Assembly: GCA_002699585.1 (NCBI GenBank)
Contig: PABP01000014.1
Coordinates: 310,001-374,000 of the forward strand
From: Anaerolineaceae bacterium
GTDB lineage: Bacteria; Chloroflexota; Anaerolineae; Aggregatilineales; Phototrophicaceae
DNA: 64,000 nucleotides
Direction of reading: 5' to 3'
The position numbers and the translations under genes are program-made. Below the pieces are notes generated by a model that was not told the origin of the DNA, ran no database searches, and saw nothing but the letters and a program-made list of their open reading frames with translations. Below are positions 1 to 7,668 of the stretch, piece after piece. Every line of letters begins with the position of its first letter. Position 1 is the stretch's first letter.

Positions 1-212
1 CGCTGGGCGATATAGAGAAAAAGGGTCGCTAAGAATGCCAGGGCGATAAAACCGACAGCCCCAATCAGGATGGCACGACGCTGCAAACCACGCAAGTGGT
101 CCACCTGATTAGGGCTGAGCTGCTCCTGATGATTGGCGGCGAGGTCAGTCTCATCAAATTCCATCGCCGCCATCAGTTCAGACAGCGGCGGGATAACGTT
201 CGGATCGTTCAT
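1..212 (-). CDS. Membrane protein, partial (C-terminus outside window)
   Basis: This open frame begins with ATG at 212 and runs off the left edge. It encodes at least 70 residues. The first ~45 are soluble and acidic (start MNDPNVIPPLSELMAAME), followed by basic residues LRGLQRR and a hydrophobic segment of about 22 residues (AILIGAVGFIALAFLATLFLYI). The start codon overlaps the stop of the upstream MscS gene by one base (TGATG), so the two are probably translationally coupled. The visible part matches no family I recognise; a single-pass or multi-pass membrane protein working with or after the channel is possible. Confidence 0.6.
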   Translation of the reverse strand, partial: MNDPNVIPPLSELMAAMEFDETDLAANHQEQLSPNQVDHLRGLQRRAILIGAVGFIALAFLATLFLYIAQ

Positions 213-1438
213 CAGTCACTATCGTTTGAGGCTGATTCATTGGCCTGGTTAGGTGTGTCGGATTCACGCGGGCTGTTGTCCAAGAGCACTTCAGCCGCTT
301 CCTGCGATGCGGGGGCATAGCGTTTGGTCCGCTTGGCGGCGGGTTGCTTCGACTTGGGCACGCTTTCGATATAGACCGATGTGCTGGGGAAGGCGAAGCC
401 CAGGCCCATTGATTCCACAATGTCCATAACTTCGAGGTTGATGGCTTCTGTCTCAGCCGTATAGGCATTCCAGTCGGCGATGAAAACGTAGCAAATAATG
501 CGGATGTCCAATGAACTGCCGCCGAAACGTACAAAATGCACGACCACGCTTTCCGGGTCAACATCCTCGCGCGAGAGCAGCATTTCTTTAATCTTGCTGG
601 TGATTTCGCGCATTTGTTGGCTGGTGGTGTCATAAGTCAGGCCGACATAGAAATCAATACGGCGCTTGCTCAATCGGGACCAGTTAGTTACGGCAGCGCC
701 GGTCATGACGTTATTCGGCACAGTCACCAGCGATTGGTCCAGCTTACGAATGCGTGTCGAGCGAATGCCGACATGTTCAACAATGCCCTCTGCCTGGCTG
801 GTGATGATGAAATCACCCACATCGAAGGGATTATCGCCAATGATGGCCGTAAAGCCAAAGACGTTTGCAGCCGTATCCTGGGCGGCCAGGGAGAAGGCCA
901 AACCGACAATACCAAAGGACGCCACCAGCCCGGTGACATCAAAGCCCCATTCCTGGATGATAATCAGCGTGCCCATAATGACCACGAAGACCTTAACCAC
1001 CGTCGATAGGAAGGGCAGCAGCCGTTCTTCGATTTTGAGGCCAGTGGTGCGCCGGATGATGGCTGGCGTCAGCGCTATAAGACCGACCAGATTATAAGCG
1101 GTGAAGGTCAGCGCGGCGATGAACATCGAACGCGCAACAAGATCGGAGACGCCCTTGATCTCTGGTCCGAAGTCCATCACGGATGTCGTGACCCCCAGTG
1201 CTACCGCGATGATGACCAGGTTGAGTGGACCGCGCACAGCATCCAGAACGATGCCGTCATAAGAAGTCTTGGACCTTTTAGCAACTCGCGTCAGCGGGGA
1301 AAGGATGATAGCCGCAATCACGCGCCGCAGCATCCACACGATACCGATCACGATCAAAAATAGTAGAACGCGCAGAACGATGTCCTGCATCTCTAAAGGT
1401 AGATCGCGTAAAATCGGGATATCTCTTGCGAGATCCAT
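212..1438 (-). CDS. MscS-family mechanosensitive ion channel
   Basis: This 408-residue protein should form a small-conductance mechanosensitive channel that opens under membrane tension to release solutes. Hydrophobic segments lie at about 20-45, 70-88, 103-128 and 145-162. A glycine/alanine-rich pore helix follows at about 168-197 (GLVASFGIVGLAFSLAAQDTAANVFG), then the conserved GDNPFDVGDFI start of the MscS beta domain, including a VPNN motif near 240. The C-terminal alpha/beta domain is followed by a ~45-residue low-complexity polar tail with KR-rich and acidic stretches. The start is supported by AAGGAC about 8 bases upstream. It overlaps the next gene by one base. Confidence 0.93.
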   Translation of the reverse strand: MDLARDIPILRDLPLEMQDIVLRVLLFLIVIGIVWMLRRVIAAIILSPLTRVAKRSKTSYDGIVLDAVRGPLNLVIIAVALGVTTSVMDFGPEIKGVSDLVARSMFIAALTFTAYNLVGLIALTPAIIRRTTGLKIEERLLPFLSTVVKVFVVIMGTLIIIQEWGFDVTGLVASFGIVGLAFSLAAQDTAANVFGFTAIIGDNPFDVGDFIITSQAEGIVEHVGIRSTRIRKLDQSLVTVPNNVMTGAAVTNWSRLSKRRIDFYVGLTYDTTSQQMREITSKIKEMLLSREDVDPESVVVHFVRFGGSSLDIRIICYVFIADWNAYTAETEAINLEVMDIVESMGLGFAFPSTSVYIESVPKSKQPAAKRTKRYAPASQEAAEVLLDNSPRESDTPNQANESASNDSD

Positions 1439-1541
1439 ATCTTGTCCTTCATAATTAGCTTTGGCTCAATCACTGTATTCTACCCTATCGAGCCGCGCCG
1501 TGTTTTTCAACATGTGATGCTAACCCTAAATGAAAAGTGGG

Positions 1542-1952
1542 TTAGCCAGCGCTCACCACATGGGTCGGACTGAGCTTAAAGACCACCCGCGTTTCTTTAC
1601 CGCGATTGCCTGGATTGTATTTGTAATAGTCCGGTTCGCCTGTGTAGGCTTCGCTCAGGCTGTTGATGTGCTCAAGCCCCTGTTCTTCGTTGATTTCCAA
1701 CACAGCACAGCGCACTTCGCAATAGCGATAGGGGTTTTCCGGGTCGATGGCCAGCACGGTTGCTTTAGGTCGTTCGAGCATATTCTTGTATTTCTGGCGA
1801 CCTTTGGCCGTGTTGATCCAGATGTGCGTGCCATCATAGCTGCACCAGACGGGTGTCGCCTGCGGCTGGGTATCGGGCATAATCGTAACCAGGGTCACAA
1901 CGACCGGGCGTTCAAACAGATCACGATAAGACTCAGGAATTGTGTCGCTCAT
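1542..1952 (-). CDS. PPOX-class F420-dependent oxidoreductase (Rv1155-like)
   Basis: The 136-residue product has the split-barrel fold of the pyridoxamine-phosphate-oxidase superfamily. It has the N-terminal strand PVVVTLVTIMPDTQPQATPVWCSYDGTHIWINT followed by a basic K-GRQKYKNML segment, as in the Rv1155-type enzymes that bind deazaflavin F420. Members reduce small substrates with F420H2; the actual substrate cannot be read from sequence. The start has a good AGGAG about 9 bases upstream. It stands alone between the MscS gene and the GT39 gene. A second PPOX protein lies at 62682-63071 and an F420_ligase-family gene at 57369, which fits an F420-using organism. Confidence 0.85.
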   Translation of the reverse strand: MSDTIPESYRDLFERPVVVTLVTIMPDTQPQATPVWCSYDGTHIWINTAKGRQKYKNMLERPKATVLAIDPENPYRYCEVRCAVLEINEEQGLEHINSLSEAYTGEPDYYKYNPGNRGKETRVVFKLSPTHVVSAG

Positions 1953-2088
1953 AGGGATTCACTCCTGCGCAAAACATGGGTAGATGTATGACAAAATGTA
2001 TTTTAATCATATTACTATTTTAGCCAAATCGTCTGGTGAATGGCCAATCTGTCATGCAAACTATGAGCATTTGCTTATATAGAAAGGC

Positions 2089-3957
2089 CTACTCACTGAG
2101 GTGCAACGTGCCCAATATCAGGCTGTCCTGGCCATCGGTGGTTAGCAAGCGCACGAGGTCATCCCCATCATGGCGGTAGACGACCACGCCGACCGTGTAA
2201 TCGCCTGCGGGCAAAGTCCCGACAGGCTGCATGAGCTTGCCATCATAGACCAGGGTCGCTGGGTTCCACTGGGATGTCGGGCGGCTGTCAGGGGCGCTGT
2301 CCTGCTGCGCGACGAGCTGCCCGTCACTGTTGAGCAAAAAGGCCGAAGTCGTGTAGTCGGCATCCAGCGGGCCATCGCTCGCCCATAGCAAATCGACGGC
2401 GAGGTCGTCATAGGTGTTGGCTTTTACCAGCAGCAGACCATTTTCATAAACGGCCTGTGGCTCGTCGGGTATGCGATCATAGCGCCATAAAAATACATCG
2501 GGATTAAAATCGACAGTGATTTCTTCTGTGCGCCGGAACCCAATTTGATCCAGCCAATTCAGCGCGGAGGTGTCTTTGCCCCAGTAGAACAGCCACACCG
2601 TTTGTTGGGCATCCAACAGGGCGGGCAGTCCAGCTTCGTAGGTATCCGGCTCATAACGCCGCCAACTGGTCAGGCCGCGCACCAGCACATCTTCCGGCAA
2701 GGTATGCTGATAGTGATACACGGGCGCATAATCATCGCCGCCCAATTCCACCAGCAGGATAGCATCCTCGTGGATGTAAGGGGCAGTTTCGGCGGCCATC
2801 TCGCGCCAGGGTTGTTTATCACGCCAGAAATCGACCGTTGTCAGGCCATAGACAACGAGCACGCCCACCAGTAACCAGCGTGCAGGCCGCTGAATATTCG
2901 CCAGCCCCAGGGCAATCAACAGCACCACCGCCCCCGTGATGAAGTTAACACGGCGCGGTTGATATAAGGGTAGCCACTCATTAGCGATGAAGGTCAGCAC
3001 CAGCGACAACACCAGCCATAAGATGAGCAGCAGCGCCGGAGCATAGGGCTTCCAACGCACGCGCCAATCCTCAGCCTGATAACGTACATGCACCAGCCCC
3101 AGCAGCAGCAGCGCCCCTGTCAGCGGCCACATGCGTCCCAACCAGCGCAGGGCCAGGTCTGCCAGAATGCCGATGTCCTCGCTCAGGATGCGGCGGTCGA
3201 CCATTACCAGATTATCCGACTGTTGGCCGAGCGTGCCCGCTAGCCAGGGTGCAGCCATTAATGCCGCTGCGATCAGCGCGCCTACGGCGATGATCCGCTT
3301 TTGTCCGCGCAGCACGAACAAGACCCATAAGCCCTGGGCGACTGCCACCAGCGCCGCCAGATAAAACGTATAGACTAGCGCCACGTTGCTGAGTGTCCAC
3401 AATAGCAGCCAGCCTGTACCGCCGCGCCGTATCCAGCGCAGCAGGCCCCAGGTACTCATCAGGATGAAGGTGGTTTGCAGGGTATAGCTGCGCACTTCCT
3501 GCGCGAGGAAATTCTCGGAATCCGCCAATGTCAGCAGTAGGGCCGCCAGTACGGGCACCACCAGCCGCGAGGCACCGCGCCAGCGCGCCAGTTCATCCGC
3601 AACTGGGACGATCAGGGCGATGCTAATCAGGCTAGCCAGCAGGCTGAAGGTGCGCATCGCCAGCACACTATCCCCCGTGAGTGCCACCCAGCCATCAAAC
3701 ATCAAAAAATATAGCGGCGGATGGACATCGCGTGTCAGGATAAAGATAGGGTTGGGCGATTGTGTCAGATACCAGGTGAAGCCCTCGTCGATCCACAAGC
3801 TCTGGTCGTTGATGCCCCAGAAGCGCGTGATAACCGCCAACAGCAAAATCGGCAGCAGCCAGACCATGCGTCTGACTATCAGGTTGGGCAGGGCATTTTC
3901 AAATCGGGCGGTTTGCATGGGGCCACTTTCAGTCCGTACACGATGGGCCGCAAGCAT
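2089..3957 (-). CDS. GT39/ArnT-like membrane glycosyltransferase
   Basis: This 622-residue polytopic protein resembles GT-C (dolichyl-phosphate-mannose protein mannosyltransferase/ArnT) enzymes that move sugars from lipid carriers on the outer face of the membrane. After the first membrane helix (about 31-48) comes the catalytic-loop signature WIDEGFTWY (Asp57-Glu58) and then DVHPPLYFLMF. Roughly ten further hydrophobic helices follow, then a ~230-residue extracytoplasmic C-terminal domain that includes a beta-rich tail. The acceptor is unknown. Met14 (position 3918) is an alternative start; neither has a clear ribosome binding site. It begins 13 bases after the stop of the STAS-like gene at 3971 and may be co-transcribed with it. 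Confidence 0.85.
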   Translation of the reverse strand: MLAAHRVRTESGPMQTARFENALPNLIVRRMVWLLPILLLAVITRFWGINDQSLWIDEGFTWYLTQSPNPIFILTRDVHPPLYFLMFDGWVALTGDSVLAMRTFSLLASLISIALIVPVADELARWRGASRLVVPVLAALLLTLADSENFLAQEVRSYTLQTTFILMSTWGLLRWIRRGGTGWLLLWTLSNVALVYTFYLAALVAVAQGLWVLFVLRGQKRIIAVGALIAAALMAAPWLAGTLGQQSDNLVMVDRRILSEDIGILADLALRWLGRMWPLTGALLLLGLVHVRYQAEDWRVRWKPYAPALLLILWLVLSLVLTFIANEWLPLYQPRRVNFITGAVVLLIALGLANIQRPARWLLVGVLVVYGLTTVDFWRDKQPWREMAAETAPYIHEDAILLVELGGDDYAPVYHYQHTLPEDVLVRGLTSWRRYEPDTYEAGLPALLDAQQTVWLFYWGKDTSALNWLDQIGFRRTEEITVDFNPDVFLWRYDRIPDEPQAVYENGLLLVKANTYDDLAVDLLWASDGPLDADYTTSAFLLNSDGQLVAQQDSAPDSRPTSQWNPATLVYDGKLMQPVGTLPAGDYTVGVVVYRHDGDDLVRLLTTDGQDSLILGTLHLSE

Positions 3958-3970
3958 ATCAGGTGGGGCG

Positions 3971-4378
3971 TCAATCGTCAGCGGTTAGCTTGCCGATGTC
4001 GCCCGTGCTGTTTTCGACGATGTAATCGTAGGCTTCTTGGATAGTCTCTTTAATGACCATCCCTTCAAGGAGGTCAGGAAAAGCGCGGTTGGCCAGGTCA
4101 TACACCAGGCGAATGATCCGGTTAGGGCCAACAAAAACGCGAAGCTGGATGTCAGGGTTGCGATGTTCACGCAGTTCACGCATGACTGTCATAAACGATC
4201 TGGGGATCATCCCCGCTTCTTTAACATCAAAGACGATTGCAACGGGTACATTTCCTTGTTCCGCGGCCACATCACCCTGATTAAGCGCATTATAAACGTC
4301 ATCCAGTGACCAGGGGAAAATAACTTTGTAGCAGAAAATGGTTTCAAGATCATCCAGCCATTTGATGTCAATTGGCAT
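3971..4378 (-). CDS. Small STAS/SpoIIAA-like protein (paralog A)
   Basis: The 135-residue protein has the alternating beta/alpha pattern of SpoIIAA/STAS-like domains. It shows a hydrophobic strand (VPVAIVFDVKEA), a helix (FMTVMRELREH), a second strand (IQLRVFVG), a helix (IIRLVYDLANRAF), and a C-terminal strand plus helix ending EAYDYIVEN. The same order and a similar ending occur in four other small proteins of this window (26975, 40889, 41371, 53805), although pairwise identity is low. No phosphorylatable Ser in the classical position is obvious. The function is unknown; such domains often act as protein-interaction or membrane-association modules. It lies immediately upstream of the GT39 gene. 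Confidence 0.6.
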   Translation of the reverse strand: MPIDIKWLDDLETIFCYKVIFPWSLDDVYNALNQGDVAAEQGNVPVAIVFDVKEAGMIPRSFMTVMRELREHRNPDIQLRVFVGPNRIIRLVYDLANRAFPDLLEGMVIKETIQEAYDYIVENSTGDIGKLTADD

Positions 4379-4550
4379 TGCATTAGCTCAAGAAATCGAG
4401 AGATAAGATTGTAGATATAACATATCGTTACGCCTTTGCCAAAAAATGAGCATAAAGACTTTATTTTAGAAGAGGGTATGCCTTTTACTTATAACTGATT
4501 AAGGGTTTGGCAACGACTGGGTTGAGGGTAGATACATTGGGTCATAAAGC

Positions 4551-4573
4551 AAAAACGGGCATCATGCCCGTTT
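4551..4573 (-). terminator. Rho-independent terminator for 4596-4892 gene
   Basis: AAACGGGCAT and ATGCCCGTTT form a 10-bp stem around one base (4553-4573). On the minus strand it is followed by TTTTTGC, giving a terminator just after the carbinolamine dehydratase gene. Confidence 0.8.
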
Positions 4574-4595
4574 GAATTGCTGTAGTGAATGCCCA

Positions 4596-4892
4596 CTAGG
4601 ATTTGGGATAGGGGACGTTGTCGATGGCTTTGGCGACGTCGATGTCCTTCTGGGTGATTTTGCTACCGGCATCGTGGGTGGTGAATGAAAGCGTCACCTT
4701 GCGCCAGCCAACCGTCATATCCGGGTGATGGCCAAATCCTTCGGCAATCGTACCTGCTGTTGCGGCAAAGGCGATGCCGCCCAGGTAGCTGTCAAATTCA
4801 TAGGTTTTGGTCAGGGCGTCGCCATCACGCTCCCAACTATCTAGTCCGGTCAGTGCTTCGATGATCTGTGCGTCGTTTAGTGGCGTTGCCAT
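4596..4892 (-). CDS. 4a-hydroxytetrahydrobiopterin dehydratase (PCD/DCoH)
   Basis: The 98-residue product is a full-length pterin-4a-carbinolamine dehydratase, which dehydrates 4a-hydroxytetrahydropterin after aromatic hydroxylation. The active-site block EGFGHHPDMTVGWRKVTLSFTTH contains the family His-His-Pro, the aromatic residue and the second His, and a downstream Asp follows in KDIDVAKAID. The frame extends upstream to 4931, but an AAGGAG 10 bases before the ATG at 4892 marks MATPLNDAQ as the start. No aromatic amino acid hydroxylase is in the window, so its role here may be in other pterin recycling, which is inference. Confidence 0.93.
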   Translation of the reverse strand: MATPLNDAQIIEALTGLDSWERDGDALTKTYEFDSYLGGIAFAATAGTIAEGFGHHPDMTVGWRKVTLSFTTHDAGSKITQKDIDVAKAIDNVPYPKS

Positions 4893-5006
4893 ATCTCTCG
4901 CTCCTTGATCTCGTTTGCTAGTGACAGGCACAGCCTACCATGAGGACATGAGAACGGCCTTATCCATGTGTAAGCAGAACATATTCCTGCTTCACCGTCG
5001 GTGTAG

Positions 5007-5552
5007 TTACAGGCGTGTCGCCGGGAATTTTTCGTTGTAACGGTCCATGGACACCTTGATGAGATCGTATGTCTCTTCTGTGCCGACCCAACCCATATTT
5101 TCCACATTACCGCCTTCGAGCTGCTTATAGGTCATGAAGAAGTGACGGACTTCTTCTAAGAAATGCTTGGGAATATCCTCAAATGTTTGCAGATGGGCGA
5201 AGTTGGGGTCGGTATTGGGGACCGCCAGTACTTTATAGTCCGGTTGGCCGTTGTCGATCATCTTGAGCGTGGCCAACGTGCGCGCTTCGATCACGCAGCC
5301 GGGGAAGGTGGATTCGGTCATCATGACCAGCACATCCATCGGGTCGCCATCCTCAAAGTAGGATTGCGGGATAAAACCATAATCGCCCGGGTAGTGCAGC
5401 GGGCTGTAGAGCACGCGGTCGAGCTTGATAACGCCTGCGGATTTGCTGTATTCGTACTTGTTGCGGCTGCCCTTGGGGACTTCAATGACAGCATAAACGA
5501 TTTCCGGTGAATGGGGCCCGGCGGATAGATTGTGCCAGAGATGAAAGACCAT
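5007..5552 (-). CDS. ppa: Inorganic pyrophosphatase (family I)
   Basis: The 181-residue soluble enzyme hydrolyses pyrophosphate to phosphate. Family I marks are all present: the N-terminal EVPKGSRNKYEY substrate-binding motif (about 24-35), the HYPGDYGFIP motif, and the metal-binding signature EDGDPMDVLV (about 67-76, Asp68/70/73). A further acidic segment DNGQPDYKVLAVP and the C-terminal KQLE motif of the family follow. Length is normal for the bacterial form. The start has a strong AGGAGG 9 bases upstream. It is transcribed divergently from the HtrA-type gene with a ~500-base shared upstream region. Confidence 0.96.
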   Translation of the reverse strand: MVFHLWHNLSAGPHSPEIVYAVIEVPKGSRNKYEYSKSAGVIKLDRVLYSPLHYPGDYGFIPQSYFEDGDPMDVLVMMTESTFPGCVIEARTLATLKMIDNGQPDYKVLAVPNTDPNFAHLQTFEDIPKHFLEEVRHFFMTYKQLEGGNVENMGWVGTEETYDLIKVSMDRYNEKFPATRL

Positions 5553-6055
5553 ATGTGTTCATTCCTCCTGTGGATGTCAGGGTGTCATTCAGGTTGATGC
5601 GACGAATTGCACATGACTCATTATGTCAGAGAACCCAGGCAAGGGTAAAAACCTATTGAATAAAAGGGCCTTTTTGCACGGATTCTACATACTTTCAGTA
5701 TACTCTAAGGAGAGCGTTGGCAGATACCGACGTCTGCAAGCGTCTGGTTTTTATAGCATCAGTTTACGATTCGTTTACACCTGCCTAAGAATTTGTTTAT
5801 AGCATTAGGCTAAAGTCGGGCAATCCATTTGTGTCGATTGTCTCGTAAGCTAGATAGGGGCTATGTTGTTGGTGATGTGGCGACAACAACGCAGCATGTT
5901 GTTTTGCCAATGCCCCACCATCGTTTCAGCCTATATCCTACCACTGTACCAGCCTGCTGATCCGATGGTCTGTGTATGCCCTGTTTAGAATGTACCTGGC
6001 GCGTTGCCTTTGGCACGATGCCCTATTATGTCCCAGAAGTTGTTGAGGAAGTCTC
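5553..6055. other. 503-base divergent intergenic region
   Basis: This gap between ppa (minus) and the HtrA-type gene (plus) must hold both promoters. No convincing coding frame is present; a 77-codon minus frame at 5938-6171 lacks a ribosome site and overlaps the protease start. A set of helically phased GTTTAC repeats lies at 5762-5800, and an imperfect hairpin with TTGTTG/CAACAA arms lies near 5868-5891. I could not assign -35/-10 boxes with confidence. Confidence 0.6.
5762..5800 (+). promoter_or_regulatory. 11-bp-phased GTTTAC direct repeats, possible response-regulator site
   Basis: GTTTAC occurs at 5762-5767 and again at 5773-5778, exactly 11 bases apart. GTTTAT follows at 5795-5800, 22 bases further on. 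Direct repeats with 11-base phasing are the usual binding layout of OmpR/PhoB-type winged-helix response regulators. The site lies about 210 bases upstream of ppa and 260 bases upstream of the HtrA-type gene. The regulator is unknown. Confidence 0.3.
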
Positions 6056-7174
6056 ATGAACCCGTTCAATCGCATCAGCCGCACCGTCTTTTTAGGTGCT
6101 CTTATGCTCGCCGTAGGGGTTTGGCTGGGTAGCTCGTTCCATGTAGGGACGGCTGGCAGCAGCGAAGACACGACGACGGCCTACCAGGCGCTTGCACTTG
6201 GTAGCGATAGCCTCTCGGAAAATAACCGTGTCTTCAATGAAATTTATACGAGCGTCAGCCCATCGGTGGTGGCTATCACTGTTGCCCAGCAATCCAGCGG
6301 CGGGACCACCCGCGATGTTGGCACTGGCTCCGGCTTTATGGTCGATACAGAGGGCCATATCGTCACCAATCTGCACGTCGTGGAAAATGCCGACCGCATT
6401 GAAGTCAACATGTTCGATGGCACCATCACCCGTGCCGAGTTTGTCGGCGGTGATGAAGACAGCGATCTGGCGGTGCTTCATGTCGATTTACCCGCAGACC
6501 GCCTGCGCCCGGTGACATTGGGCGATAGTGACAACATGAAGGTTGGTGATACGGTGCTTGCCATCGGCAACCCCTTTGCCAACGATTGGACGCTGACCAG
6601 CGGCATTGTCAGCGCCATTAATCGCTCCATCAATGGCCTGAACAATTACCGTATCGGCGGCGTCATCCAGACCGACGCGGCCATCAACCCCGGCAACAGT
6701 GGCGGACCGCTGCTCAACTTGCAGGGGGAGGTCATCGGCGTCAACAGCCAGATTTACAGCCAGACGCGCTCCAACAGCGGTATCGGTTTTGCCGCGCCCA
6801 GCAACCTGGTGCGCCGTGTGCTCGATGAGTTGATCCAAACGGGTAAAGTCAGCTACAGCTATATCGGCATCGTCCAGCGTGACATTGACCTGGACTTGAT
6901 CGAAAGCTGGCAGCTCCCGAATAACATTCGTGGCGTGGCCATTCGTCAGGCTGTAGACGGTTTCCCGGCGGCGTTGGCGGGCGTGCAGACGATGACGTCC
7001 GACAGCATCGACATTATCACGGCTATCGACGGCGTGCCCATGACCAGCTTCGATGAACTGATCGGCTATTTGGCGATTAACACTTTCCCTGGCGAGACGA
7101 TTAACCTGACGGTCTATCGCAACGGCGATGTATTGACCCTGCCCGTCACCCTCTCGGAGCGGCCCGGTCGCTAA
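6056..7174 (+). CDS. HtrA/DegP-like membrane-anchored serine protease with PDZ domain
   Basis: The 372-residue protein begins with a signal-anchor helix (about 10-28), a short polar linker, and then a trypsin-like domain. The catalytic triad is clear: His107 in VTNLHVVENAD, Asp137 in EDSDLAVLHVD and Ser215 in NPGNSGGPLLN. A single PDZ domain follows from about residue 275 (YIGIVQRD ... GVAIRQAVDGFPAALAGVQ). This is the DegS/HtrA architecture, acting outside the cytoplasmic membrane on misfolded or regulatory substrates. GAGGAAG just before the ATG supports the start. It is a single-gene unit ended by the hairpin at 7201-7223. Confidence 0.93.
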   Translation: MNPFNRISRTVFLGALMLAVGVWLGSSFHVGTAGSSEDTTTAYQALALGSDSLSENNRVFNEIYTSVSPSVVAITVAQQSSGGTTRDVGTGSGFMVDTEGHIVTNLHVVENADRIEVNMFDGTITRAEFVGGDEDSDLAVLHVDLPADRLRPVTLGDSDNMKVGDTVLAIGNPFANDWTLTSGIVSAINRSINGLNNYRIGGVIQTDAAINPGNSGGPLLNLQGEVIGVNSQIYSQTRSNSGIGFAAPSNLVRRVLDELIQTGKVSYSYIGIVQRDIDLDLIESWQLPNNIRGVAIRQAVDGFPAALAGVQTMTSDSIDIITAIDGVPMTSFDELIGYLAINTFPGETINLTVYRNGDVLTLPVTLSERPGR

Positions 7175-7200
7175 AGGCACCTCCTTAAGACCAACCAAGG

Positions 7201-7223
7201 GGCGCGACATGTTCGCGCCTTTT
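7201..7223 (+). terminator. Palindromic terminator, GGCGCGA-type
   Basis: GGCGCGA (7201-7207) and TCGCGCC (7213-7219) flank a CATGT loop and are followed by TTTT. The same core, as an uninterrupted palindrome, recurs at 58267-58284, so this is both the terminator of the protease gene and a member of a dispersed palindrome family. Confidence 0.75.
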
Positions 7224-7245
7224 CAATTTAAAGAAAGAGCATTTG

Positions 7246-7668
7246 ATGCAGGAAATCAAACAGCTTCTACATGATTACATTGTTGGTGTTGTTTCGTCTG
7301 AGGAGTTTGTTATACAGTATTTGGCGCTAGCACGAACTGTAAGAGACAAAACATGGATGGTATTGGACAAATCTCCAGAAGTTAAAGAACAATTATATCA
7401 GTTGTCGGTGGATCGTTTTGAAGAAAAAATATCCGAACTAGAGTATCAACAAAAGTGGGAGTATCTAACTAACCAGTTGGAAAAAGTCAGTGTGAAGCCA
7501 TACTCTAAGGAAGAAAAGATTCTTTCACATCTTTTTGTTGAAGCAGATGCCTACAAAGAAAATCCTGAAGATCGTGAGGCAGGATTGCACATAGGCGAGA
7601 CTGAGTTAAGAACAGAAGCGCAAAAGGCTCTGGATGTGCTCAATTCATTGAACAAACCTGGAACCTAA
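7246..7668 (+). CDS. Colicin-immunity-like protein, orphan
   Basis: The 140-residue acidic helical protein has the pattern of the self-protective colicin-like immunity family (PF09204 type). The N-terminus EIKQLLHDYIVGVVSSEEFVIQYLALAR corresponds to the family's helix pair with an S-x-E-E-F motif. The C-terminus has LFVEADAYKENPEDRE ... ELRTEAQKALDVL, matching the VDAY...ELR...L ending. Its base composition is visibly more AT-rich than the neighbouring genes, suggesting transfer. No toxin gene is adjacent. The start is the ATG at 7246; a TTG one codon earlier is also in frame. It converges on the nuclease gene with a four-base overlap. Confidence 0.5.
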   Translation: MQEIKQLLHDYIVGVVSSEEFVIQYLALARTVRDKTWMVLDKSPEVKEQLYQLSVDRFEEKISELEYQQKWEYLTNQLEKVSVKPYSKEEKILSHLFVEADAYKENPEDREAGLHIGETELRTEAQKALDVLNSLNKPGT

